From positions 1 through 5,081 of the forward strand of contig PWQB01000555.1 in assembly GCA_003556955.1 (NCBI GenBank): DNA of 5,081 nt, given 5' to 3'. Each line of letters opens with the position of its first letter. Within the stretch, counting starts at the first letter, position 1. Under the pieces are notes generated by a model. That model was not told the DNA's origin, searched no databases, and worked only from the letters and a program-made list of their open reading frames with translations. The position numbers and the translations under genes are program-made. The stretch is from Nostocaceae cyanobacterium CSSed10_463m. Its GTDB lineage: Bacteria > Cyanobacteriota > Cyanobacteriia > Cyanobacteriales > Nostocaceae. Below are positions 1-5,081 of this stretch, piece after piece.

Positions 1-76
1 GACTATCGCCCGTATAAAATCTACCTTGTCTACTTTCCCTCCTTGTCTTCCAAGTCTTGCCTTCACAGATAACATT

Positions 77-102
77 AAAAACCTACCCTTGTGAGGGGCA
101 GG
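77..102 (-). terminator. Likely rho-independent terminator of the SLH protein gene
   Basis: Read on the minus strand, CCTGCCC (102-96) can pair with GGGTAGG (88-82) around a 7-base loop, giving a 7-bp stem with one G-U wobble, followed directly by five T (81-77). It lies 84 bases past the stop codon at 187-189. On the plus strand the same arms would carry an A-C mismatch and no T-run follows, so the signal is directional. The 5' arm is made from a unit of the adjacent GGGGCAG repeat. The stem is short, so this is a moderate call. Confidence 0.5.
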
Positions 103-140
103 GGGCAGGGTGCAGGGGGGAGTTAAGAGGCAGGGGGGAA
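95..140. repeat. Degenerate heptamer array, GGGGCAG type, G-quadruplex-prone
   Basis: Four consecutive 7-base units (GGGGCAG, GGGGCAG, GGTGCAG, GGGGGAG) occupy 95-122. A 4-base interruption TTAA follows, then two more units (GAGGCAG, GGGGGAA) at 127-140. The plus strand therefore holds four G-runs of at least three with loops CA, CA and TGCA between 95 and 120, which fits the usual G-quadruplex pattern. Period-7 arrays of this kind belong to the STRR class of heterocystous cyanobacteria. Confidence 0.8.
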
Positions 141-152
141 GATTGGACTTCC

Positions 153-187
153 CAATGACCAATGACTAATGACTAATAACTAATAAC
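153..187. repeat. Heptamer array (CAATGAC/TAATAAC) touching a stop codon
   Basis: Five 7-base units in a row: CAATGAC, CAATGAC, TAATGAC, TAATAAC, TAATAAC. The units drift stepwise from one end to the other, as expected for tandem duplication with mutation. The last base (187) is also the last base of the minus-strand gene's stop codon (TAG, 189-187), so the array begins exactly where the coding region ends. Confidence 0.85.
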
Positions 188-1428
188 TATCTCACTGAAA
201 TTAGCAAGTTTTGGTTGATTGTCATTTGTAAATCGGTATTAGGTGCGATCGCGATTAAGTCAACGCTGTTTCTACCAAAGAACAGACCTATTAAACCACC
301 GATAGCCGCACCACCAAGGACTTCTTCGGTGGCGATAGCGCGATCGCCTGTAACAGCAGCCACCGCAGCCGCAGCACTTGCACCTAATACAGTATTTCTG
401 ATGATTGTACTGGTGTTAGTACCTCGTCTAATGGTTTCAGTTTTAGTAATCACTTCGGAAGAAGCGTTAATTTGATACTCTTGACCTGTAGTTAAAATTA
501 GTCTTTCGGCTACGAATTTCGAACCACCTTGAGCCGGTTGGAGTTTACCAACCACTTGACTTCCTGCTGGAATGACTACTCTTCCTTCTTGAGTCACTAC
601 ATTTTGGTCTACTGTCAACGTCAAAGGTGCTGTTTCATCTTTGGTAACCAGAATTTTTTCTGCCTGATCATACTTCACAGGAATAGCAGTTCCTTGGGGA
701 ATGGTGACAGATATGGGTGTGGGTGTAGTCGGTTGCAAGGCGACGATATAAGGCGAACTAATGGCTGAGGCTTGGTTAGAACTGACTAACGCCTGATAGA
801 TAAATGCGGCTACCTGTGCGCGTGTGGCGGTTGTAGTGGGATTGAGAAACTGAACATTAGGATAGTTAACCACAATTCGCCGTTCCGTGGCCGCAGCGAT
901 GGGACCACGCGCCCAGTCAGCAATATTAAAACTATCCCTGAAAGCTTGCAGAGTCGTTTGGGTATTGGCAGTGGGAGAATAATTTAGACCGTTGGCTAAA
1001 GAAACTAAAACCTGTTGGCGAGGAATATTCTGGTTAGGCTCGAAGCGATTACCGGGATATCCCGCTAAGAAACCGATACTATAGGCTTGGCGAATGGCAT
1101 TCGATGCCCAAAAATTATTAGGAACATCCACAAAATTAATTGCTTCCCGTTCCGCTGATCTTTGGAAAGCATTATTAATCATCGCCGCAAATTGAGCGCG
1201 GGTTACTGGCTCTTCTGGGCGGAACCTACCATCAGGAAAACCAGCAATCACTCCTCGCTGTGACAATTGTTGAATGAATTGTGCTGCCCAATAGTTAGAC
1301 GGAACATCAGAAAATCTGGTTTGAGCTAGACTTGGTGAGGCATTAACAAAGGGTGATATAGCTCCTATTGTGAAGCTTACAGTCATCAGTAAAGCATTTC
1401 TAGATTGACCACGATTTAAATTAAACAT
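187..1428 (-). CDS. Exported SLH-domain protein with C-terminal VirB10-like/glycine-zipper domain
   Basis: This 413-residue protein is probably fixed to the cell wall. A signal peptide covers about residues 1-35 (basic RGQSR, a hydrophobic stretch, likely cleavage after SLA at 35). Three SLH domains follow at about 39-88, 99-148 and 163-213; the first and third keep the wall-binding TRAQ motif (76-79, 202-205) and the second has PRQQ (136-139). SLH triads bind secondary wall polymers or peptidoglycan-linked glycans in known families. After a Pro/Thr linker (about 214-238), a domain at 239-413 has IPxGT (243-247), IPAGSxxxGKL (286-296), INASS (320-324) and TETI (330-333), an Ala-rich helix (349-359) and a glycine zipper (G373, G377, G381, G385). 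This domain is shared with the protein encoded at 2120-2812. The start at 1428 is supported by GGAG nine bases upstream and by the signal peptide beginning there. SLH assignment is firm; the C-terminal function is unknown. Confidence 0.93.
   Translation of the reverse strand: MFNLNRGQSRNALLMTVSFTIGAISPFVNASPSLAQTRFSDVPSNYWAAQFIQQLSQRGVIAGFPDGRFRPEEPVTRAQFAAMINNAFQRSAEREAINFVDVPNNFWASNAIRQAYSIGFLAGYPGNRFEPNQNIPRQQVLVSLANGLNYSPTANTQTTLQAFRDSFNIADWARGPIAAATERRIVVNYPNVQFLNPTTTATRAQVAAFIYQALVSSNQASAISSPYIVALQPTTPTPISVTIPQGTAIPVKYDQAEKILVTKDETAPLTLTVDQNVVTQEGRVVIPAGSQVVGKLQPAQGGSKFVAERLILTTGQEYQINASSEVITKTETIRRGTNTSTIIRNTVLGASAAAAVAAVTGDRAIATEEVLGGAAIGGLIGLFFGRNSVDLIAIAPNTDLQMTINQNLLISVR
245..347. 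repeat. Two HIP1 palindromes inside the SLH protein gene
   Basis: GCGATCGC occurs at 245-252 and 340-347, in the 3' part of the gene. HIP1 is strongly over-represented in many cyanobacterial genomes and mainly serves here as a taxonomic marker. Confidence 0.9.
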
Positions 1429-1437
1429 TGTTTTTTA

Positions 1438-1441
1438 CTCC
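1438..1441 (-). promoter_or_regulatory. Ribosome binding site of the SLH protein gene
   Basis: On the minus strand GGAG is followed by nine bases (TAAAAAACA) and then the ATG at 1428. This is the only clear Shine-Dalgarno among the three genes and fixes the start. Confidence 0.75.
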
Positions 1442-1502
1442 AGTAAAATTAATTTTTTTCTCTTACTTACTCAGACAATTATTCAAATAAAATGTTCCTA
1501 AA

Positions 1503-1508
1503 ATTATA
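1503..1508 (-). promoter_or_regulatory. Candidate -10 box for the SLH protein gene
   Basis: TATAAT, a perfect sigma-70-type -10 hexamer, lies on the minus strand about 75 bases before the ATG and would give a leader of roughly 65-70 bases. No TTGACA-like -35 is present at 16-18 bases. The surrounding DNA is very AT-rich, so a chance match is quite possible. Confidence 0.3.
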
Positions 1509-1580
1509 ATTTTCAATCAGTGATTTTGCTGTGTCTAATAATTTTTGTATTTCCTACTTTCACAATTAAAAATTAATCCT

Positions 1581-1600
1581 TATCCCCTTTTTGGGGGATA
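1581..1600. repeat. Perfect 7-bp inverted repeat
   Basis: TATCCCC (1581-1587) and GGGGATA (1594-1600) flank a 6-base loop TTTTTG. It sits about 155 bases upstream of the SLH gene start, probably upstream of its promoter. No T-run follows on either strand, so it is not an obvious terminator; a dispersed hairpin repeat or a protein-binding site are alternatives. Confidence 0.6.
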
Positions 1601-1698
1601 CAGCACATCTTATCTAAGTTGGATGCACAAAGGTATGCAGGATACTTCCCCCACAAGATTTATATTATTAACAACAATCAGATAAAACGAACCTAGTA

Positions 1699-1738
1699 CC
1701 GCAAGGCGGAAGTCAAAAGTCAAAAGTCAAAAGTCAAA
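1699..1738. repeat. Small GC hairpin followed by four AGTCAAA heptamers
   Basis: CCGC-AAG-GCGG at 1699-1709 forms a 4-bp stem and is followed after one base by four perfect AGTCAAA units (1711-1738). The copies are identical, suggesting recent expansion or correction. A partly complementary CTTTTGAA pair lies just beyond at 1755-1771, so the array could also fold back on it. Confidence 0.85.
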
Positions 1739-1902
1739 AAGTTTTTACGTTGGGCTTTTGAACCTTTTGAAAGGGTATCCATATTTACGCCATGCTGTAC
1801 TAGATATTTACAAGAGACGCGATAGTTATAAAAATAGTTGCAAGAGGATGCAAGATTTTTGACTCTTTGTTTATGAGTATTCAACTAGCTCTCTATTGAT
1901 AT

Positions 1903-1935
1903 AGATCCCCGATTTCTCTAACAAGTCGGGGATCT
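1903..1935. repeat. Long hairpin, 13-bp stem, likely dispersed repeat
   Basis: AGATCCCCGA (1903-1912) pairs perfectly with TCGGGGATCT (1926-1935); one T-G wobble and two T-A pairs extend the stem to 13 bp around a 7-base loop. This is the strongest hairpin in the window besides the terminator at 2031-2078. Neither side has a T-run, which argues against a classical terminator. From general familiarity, GATCCCCGA/TCGGGGATC hairpins recur between genes in Nostoc-type genomes, so a dispersed palindromic element is the best reading, although copy number cannot be tested here. Confidence 0.7.
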
Positions 1936-1949
1936 GGGTATTGGGTATT
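1936..1949. repeat. Two-copy heptamer GGGTATT
   Basis: GGGTATT occurs twice in tandem, directly adjoining the 1903-1935 hairpin. Two copies may be chance, but the period matches the other arrays in the window. Confidence 0.45.
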
Positions 1950-2030
1950 AAGTTTTTTAGGTTTAAGCTACTTACTGGCTGTGACTGGGTTTTAAACTTT
2001 TGCCATGCCCTAAGCACCTTGGCAGTTGCT

Positions 2031-2078
2031 ATATAAAAAACTAAGCGATCGCCTACTATAGTTACAGTAGCGATCGCT
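2031..2078 (-). terminator. Rho-independent terminator with HIP1 in both arms
   Basis: On the minus strand AGCGATCG (2078-2071) plus CTACT (2070-2066) pair with AGTAG (2057-2053) plus CGATCGCT (2051-2044). This leaves one bulged base (2052) and an 8-base loop, a 13-bp stem in all. It is followed by TAG and six T (2040-2035). It begins 41 bases after the stop codon of the gene at 2120-2812, in the right orientation to end its transcript. Complete HIP1 octamers lie at 2045-2052 and 2070-2077, one in each arm. Confidence 0.8.
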
Positions 2079-2119
2079 CATGGGAGATAATTAAAGTCAC
2101 GGCTAAAATATAGTGAATC

Positions 2120-2812
2120 TTAGTTCCGGCGGCGATCTATAACTAAATTAGAATTAAGTGCCAGCCTCAAATCCTGTTCTGGTCTTAAGACAAATACTTC
2201 CGTTTCTTTTCTCCGTAGCAGTACACTGGCTAAAGCACCAGCCGCAGCACCACCCAGAGGTTCTAAAATTTCAATTCTGCGATTACCTGTAATTAATGAA
2301 ATTGCCGCAGCAGCACCAGCACCAATAGCCGCATCGGTCAAGATTCTACTGCTATCATTTTGACTAATTGTTTCAGTTCTGGTGACAGTTTGAGAAGAGG
2401 CGTTAATAGGTTGACGATGGCCAGAAGGAAAGACTAATTCCCGTGCTATGAACTGCACACCCCTAATATTGTTATTATCTCTGTTTCTATTATCGAAATA
2501 TACAGGTTCTAGCCTACCTATAACGTCAGTGTTTCTGGGAATTAAGACATTTCTCTGATTGTCGGTGATGTCGTTGGCTATTTTCAATGTTAATTCCATT
2601 GTTTCTCCACGACTAACAACAACTTTTTCCTTCTCATGTCTTACAGGAAAAATGACGTTGGCGTTAGCAGGAATAGTGACTGTGCGCGATTGGTTAAGAT
2701 TAAATTGAGCATGGGCAGGAGCAACGCTGATCATGGGCATGACAGCAGTGGTAGTAATTGCCATTGCCATGAGTGCAGCGCTGCTAGATTTCCATTGGTG
2801 AAGGATATTCAT
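2120..2812 (-). CDS. Exported paralogue of the SLH protein's C-terminal domain
   Basis: This 230-residue protein has a signal peptide of about 35 residues (hydrophobic from about 11, cleavage after AHA at 33-35) and then a single domain. It matches residues 239-413 of the SLH protein motif for motif: VTIP (45-48), ETxxLTL (70-76), IPxxxxxxGRL (91-101), INASS (136-140), TETI (146-149), an Ala-rich helix (163-171), LGGAAxG (186-192) with G188, G192 and S196 spaced as a short glycine zipper, and a final DL with a hydrophobic strand. An Asn/Arg/Asp-rich insertion sits at 107-118. With no SLH part it should be periplasmic or membrane-associated. The frame stays open 41 codons upstream but holds no ATG, GTG or TTG, so the ATG at 2812 is the start despite no clear ribosome binding site. 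The paralogy is clear from sequence; the biochemical role is unknown. Confidence 0.9.
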   Translation of the reverse strand: MNILHQWKSSSAALMAMAITTTAVMPMISVAPAHAQFNLNQSRTVTIPANANVIFPVRHEKEKVVVSRGETMELTLKIANDITDNQRNVLIPRNTDVIGRLEPVYFDNRNRDNNNIRGVQFIARELVFPSGHRQPINASSQTVTRTETISQNDSSRILTDAAIGAGAAAAISLITGNRRIEILEPLGGAAAGALASVLLRRKETEVFVLRPEQDLRLALNSNLVIDRRRN

Positions 2813-2880
2813 CAGGATACTTGTGCTTTCTGTCTGTAGTGTATGATCTGACGAGAATTTATGGTGATTGTTTCTAAACC

Positions 2881-2915
2881 TGATAACTGATAACTGATAA
2901 CTGATAACTGATAAC
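2881..2915. repeat. Five perfect TGATAAC heptamers
   Basis: Five identical 7-base units run without a break, ending in a partial sixth (TG). They begin 68 bases upstream of the minus-strand gene and end 169 bases before sbcC. The array has stop codons in all three plus-strand frames and none in any minus-strand frame. The unit differs by one base from the TAATAAC units at 174-187, suggesting a related repeat family. Confidence 0.9.
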
Positions 2916-2920
2916 TGTTC

Positions 2921-2936
2921 AGCAAAATAATTTGCT
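2921..2936. repeat. 6-bp inverted repeat next to the TGATAAC array
   Basis: AGCAAA (2921-2926) and TTTGCT (2931-2936) flank the 4-base loop ATAA. Its position in the divergent spacer fits either a small hairpin or a binding site for a dimeric regulator. It is short enough to be chance. Confidence 0.4.
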
Positions 2937-3029
2937 TAATATGAAAAACCTGGTCTAAATATTGTTAAGATTAGTAAAATTACTGACTTAAAGACTAGAA
3001 TAGTGATAAACACATAAGTAAACTATCAA

Positions 3030-3077
3030 ATAGTGCATCTGTACTGCAAGTTCGTAAAACATTAGATGCGGCACTAT
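3030..3077 (+). promoter_or_regulatory. Imperfect inverted repeat in the sbcC leader
   Basis: ATAGTG-CATCT (3030-3040) pairs with AGATG-CACTAT (3064-3068, 3072-3077): 11 bp with a 3-base bulge (CGG) and a 23-base loop. It ends seven bases before the sbcC ATG, where a ribosome binding site would be expected and none is seen. If transcribed, it could limit translation initiation; if not, it could be an operator. Confidence 0.4.
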
Positions 3078-3084
3078 AGCCTCA

Positions 3085-5081
3085 ATGATTCCAGTACAAC
3101 TTATCCTCAAAAACTTTCTCAGTTACCGTGATGCAACTTTAGATTTTCGCGGTTTGCATACGGCTTGTATTTGTGGTTCTAATGGCGCGGGTAAATCTTC
3201 TCTTTTAGAAGCAATCACATGGGCAATTTGGGGTCAAAGCCGTGCCGGTGTTGAAGATGATGTAATTCATTCAGGTGCTAAAGAAGTTCGGGTTGATTAT
3301 GTTTTTCAATGTAATCAGCAGAAATATCGCGTAATTCGCACCAGAGTTCGGGGTGCTAGTGGTGTCCTGGAATTTCAAATAGAAACCGCTTCTGGATTTC
3401 GCGCCTTGACTGGGAAAGGAGTCAGAGCGACGCAGGATTTGATTTTAGAACACATCAAACTTGATTACGATACTTTTATTAATTCTGCCTACTTGCGCCA
3501 AGGTCGTGCTGATGAATTCATGATCAAGCGTCCCAGTGAACGCAAGGAAATTTTAGCAGAATTATTAAAACTGAATCAATATGATCAATTGGAAGAACGG
3601 GCAAAAGAGACATATCGCCAGTTGAAAGGGAGGGCGGAAGAGTTAGAGCGTTCTCTGGAGTCGAGCCAAGTTCAACTGCAACAACGGGAAGCAACACAAG
3701 CCCAAAAAACCGAGTTGGAAACTGAACTGAATCAACTGCAACAAGTCCAAGCTTTTGAGAATATTCAGTTACAAAGTTTGCAAGTTGTGCAGCATCAGAG
3801 GCAAAATTGGGAACAACAACTGAATTTTGTCAGGCAACAACATCAAAATTTAACTCAAGATGGCGATCGCTTGCAACAAGAACAGTCAGCTGTGCAGAGT
3901 CAGTTATCAGATTTAGAAGCCATCTTAAATCAGGAAGCTGAAATTAAATCTGGTTTTACCAAGTATCAAACTCTGCAAGCTCAAGAAGAAGCTTTTGCCA
4001 CTAAATTTCAAGAATACACCCATGCAACGGCCTTACTGCAAGAAAAACAACAGCAACTAACTAACCAAATTCACGAACTAGAAAGGGAACTGCAACAAGT
4101 TGAAGGACAATTACTCGCATTAGAACAACAAGAGCCAGAAATTAAGCACACTCTGAATAAATCGGCAGATGTCGAAGCGGCTTTAACCCAACTTACCGCA
4201 GCTCGTCGCCGGGTGACTCAATTAGATGAACTGCAAATGCAAGTTTCTCCTTTGTTGCAACAACGGCAAAATTTGCAAAGTCAATTGGATAAAGTTCATG
4301 CTGGTTTAGTAGCTAGATTAGAACAGTTACAAGCTACAGAAAACCAACTAAAACGCTCCTCTCAACGTCAACCGCAATTACAACAAGCGGCCAGAGACTT
4401 AGAAATCCAGATTTCGCAGATGGAGAAAGACAAAGTTTATCTGCAACGAGTCCAGGAAAAAGGACAGGAACGACGGCATTTTATGGAACGTCTGCAAGCT
4501 CAACAACGGGAATATGAAAGATTATTAGGTGAATTAGAACAAAAACTGGAAATGCTCCGGACTCCTGATGCCAAGTGTCCTCTGTGTGAGCGTCCTTTAG
4601 ATGAACATCATTGGAATCGTGTGGTAGATAAAACCAAAGACGAGTACCAAGATACTGAAGGGCAATTGTGGGTATTCCGGGAACAAAAGGCAGTTTCAGA
4701 CCGAGAAATTCAGGTCTTGAGGCAGGAATATCGGGAAATATTGCAAAAAGTATCACCTTATGACAGTCTTAGAGAACAAAGAGGTCAATTAGCTGCACAA
4801 CTGCAATCTACCAGTGATGCTGACCAACAATTACAACAATTGGCTGCGGAAAAACAACATTTAGAGCGATCGCTGCAAGCAGGTGATTACGCCCCAGAAC
4901 AACAAACAGAACTGCGACAATTAGAAGCATATTTACAACAATTGAATTATAATGAACAAGACCATGCTCTAGCTAGAAGTGAAGCAGAGCGTTGGCGATG
5001 GGCAGAAATTAAACAAGGGCAAATTAAAGACGCAGCTAAACGACAAGCTCAAATAGCCGCCCGGAAACCAGAATTACAAGC
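3085..5081 (+). CDS. sbcC: SbcC, SMC-like ATPase subunit of the SbcCD nuclease (5' part)
   Basis: The first 665 codons are present and the frame is open at the window edge. SbcC (bacterial Rad50) uses ATP to control the SbcD (Mre11-like) nuclease, which opens hairpins and blocked DNA ends during repair and replication. The start has the family's typical strand (LILKNFLSYRDATLDF), Walker A GSNGAGKSS at 31-39 and a Q-loop LRQGRADEF with Q139. From about 180 a Gln- and Leu-rich coiled coil runs to a zinc hook CPLC at 498-501, where two molecules dimerise; the returning coil follows. Signature motif, Walker B and the distal lobe must lie beyond 5081; family members are about 1,000 residues. An in-frame TAA at 3055-3057 and no other ATG between make 3085 the start. 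There is no Shine-Dalgarno. sbcD is not in the window. Confidence 0.96.
   Translation, partial: MIPVQLILKNFLSYRDATLDFRGLHTACICGSNGAGKSSLLEAITWAIWGQSRAGVEDDVIHSGAKEVRVDYVFQCNQQKYRVIRTRVRGASGVLEFQIETASGFRALTGKGVRATQDLILEHIKLDYDTFINSAYLRQGRADEFMIKRPSERKEILAELLKLNQYDQLEERAKETYRQLKGRAEELERSLESSQVQLQQREATQAQKTELETELNQLQQVQAFENIQLQSLQVVQHQRQNWEQQLNFVRQQHQNLTQDGDRLQQEQSAVQSQLSDLEAILNQEAEIKSGFTKYQTLQAQEEAFATKFQEYTHATALLQEKQQQLTNQIHELERELQQVEGQLLALEQQEPEIKHTLNKSADVEAALTQLTAARRRVTQLDELQMQVSPLLQQRQNLQSQLDKVHAGLVARLEQLQATENQLKRSSQRQPQLQQAARDLEIQISQMEKDKVYLQRVQEKGQERRHFMERLQAQQREYERLLGELEQKLEMLRTPDAKCPLCERPLDEHHWNRVVDKTKDEYQDTEGQLWVFREQKAVSDREIQVLRQEYREILQKVSPYDSLREQRGQLAAQLQSTSDADQQLQQLAAEKQHLERSLQAGDYAPEQQTELRQLEAYLQQLNYNEQDHALARSEAERWRWAEIKQGQIKDAAKRQAQIAARKPELQ
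3863..4873. repeat. Two HIP1 palindromes inside sbcC
   Basis: GCGATCGC at 3863-3870 and 4866-4873, both within the coiled-coil coding region. Confidence 0.9.

Larger units (their letters stand above)
1429..2119. other. 691-base intergenic region between the two envelope genes, no gene seen
   Basis: No convincing protein-coding frame or RNA gene is visible. In minus-strand order it holds the 3' end and terminator of the upstream gene (2078-2031), an unassigned stretch with two imperfect inverted repeats near 2001-2024, a GGGTATT duplication and a long hairpin (1949-1903), an unassigned stretch (1902-1739) with CTTTTGAA twice at 1755-1762 and 1764-1771, an AGTCAAA array with a small GC hairpin (1738-1699), a hairpin at 1600-1581, and an AT-rich leader ending at the SLH gene. 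The length leaves room for a small RNA or a long 5' leader, but nothing in the sequence demands one. Confidence 0.7.
2813..3084. promoter_or_regulatory. Divergent intergenic region, promoters not resolved
   Basis: These 272 bases must drive both the minus-strand envelope gene and sbcC. -10-like hexamers on the plus strand are TAAAAT (2975-2980) and TAGAAT (2996-3001), but neither has a good -35 at 16-18 bases, so no start site is assigned. On the minus strand no convincing promoter was found; if its promoter lies beyond the heptamer array, the repeats would be within its leader. Confidence 0.4.

Noticed and set aside
1..76. Pyrimidine-rich stretch with CCTTGTC at 24-30 and 41-47 as another heptamer array
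   Set aside because: The copies are 17 bases apart, not a multiple of seven, and the intervening units do not match; no gene or other feature is seen here.
215..768. Open plus-strand frames at 215-475 and 529-768
   Set aside because: They lie antisense inside the well-supported SLH protein gene and show no recognisable domain or ribosome binding site.
187..2812. Two-gene operon of the envelope paralogues
   Set aside because: A strong terminator at 2031-2078 and a 691-base gap separate them, so separate transcription is more likely.
2636..2839. Open plus-strand frame over the 5' end of the paralogue gene
   Set aside because: It is antisense to a signal-peptide region and has no family features; its His/Cys content comes from the opposite frame.
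2881..2915. CRISPR array
   Set aside because: Units of 7 bases without spacers are tandem repeats; the same holds for the other arrays.
2974..2983. Possible NtcA site
   Set aside because: GTA and TAC are separated by four bases (GTAAAATTAC), not the eight required.
3041..3053. LexA-box-like GTAC-N5-GTTC upstream of sbcC
   Set aside because: The cyanobacterial LexA pattern as I recall it needs four bases between the half-sites; here there are five, so damage regulation is not supported.
4481..4756. Open minus-strand frame of 91 codons
   Set aside because: It is antisense to the zinc-hook region of sbcC, which is clearly coding.

Overview
The window looks like chromosomal DNA from a filamentous, probably heterocyst-forming cyanobacterium (Nostoc/Anabaena-like). 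The case rests on six copies of the HIP1 palindrome GCGATCGC in 5 kb, several arrays of 7-base tandem repeats (the STRR class known from heterocystous cyanobacteria) confined to intergenic DNA, AT-rich spacers, and an exported protein with SLH domains. The genus is an inference; no RNA gene or other marker is present to fix it.

Layout. 1-186 is non-coding: a pyrimidine-rich stretch, a likely terminator for the first gene, a G-rich heptamer array and a second heptamer array that runs into the first gene's stop codon. 187-1428 (minus) encodes an exported protein with three SLH domains and a C-terminal beta/glycine-zipper domain. 1429-2119 is a 691-base spacer without a gene, made of a leader, hairpins and heptamer repeats, ending in a strong terminator whose two arms each carry HIP1. 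2120-2812 (minus) encodes a shorter exported protein that is essentially the same C-terminal domain without the SLH part. 2813-3084 is a divergent promoter region with five TGATAAC repeats and two inverted repeats. From 3085 to the window edge (plus) runs the first 665 codons of sbcC, the SMC-like ATPase subunit of the SbcCD (Mre11-Rad50 type) nuclease.

Functional reading. The two minus-strand genes are paralogues over about 170 residues and probably act in the periplasm or at the outer envelope; the SLH version should be held to the cell wall, the other is free or membrane-associated. Their shared domain has a general resemblance to the C-terminal domain of VirB10/TrbI, but no other secretion gene is visible, so a role in secretion is speculative. 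Each has its own likely terminator and a long spacer lies between them, so they look like two separate transcription units. sbcC is a housekeeping DNA-repair gene, transcribed divergently and probably unrelated in function.

I found no clear defence system, mobile element, CRISPR array or RNA gene. The least explained material is the paralogous envelope domain and the repeat-built intergenic regions, particularly where repeats overlap a terminator, a stop codon and a promoter region.
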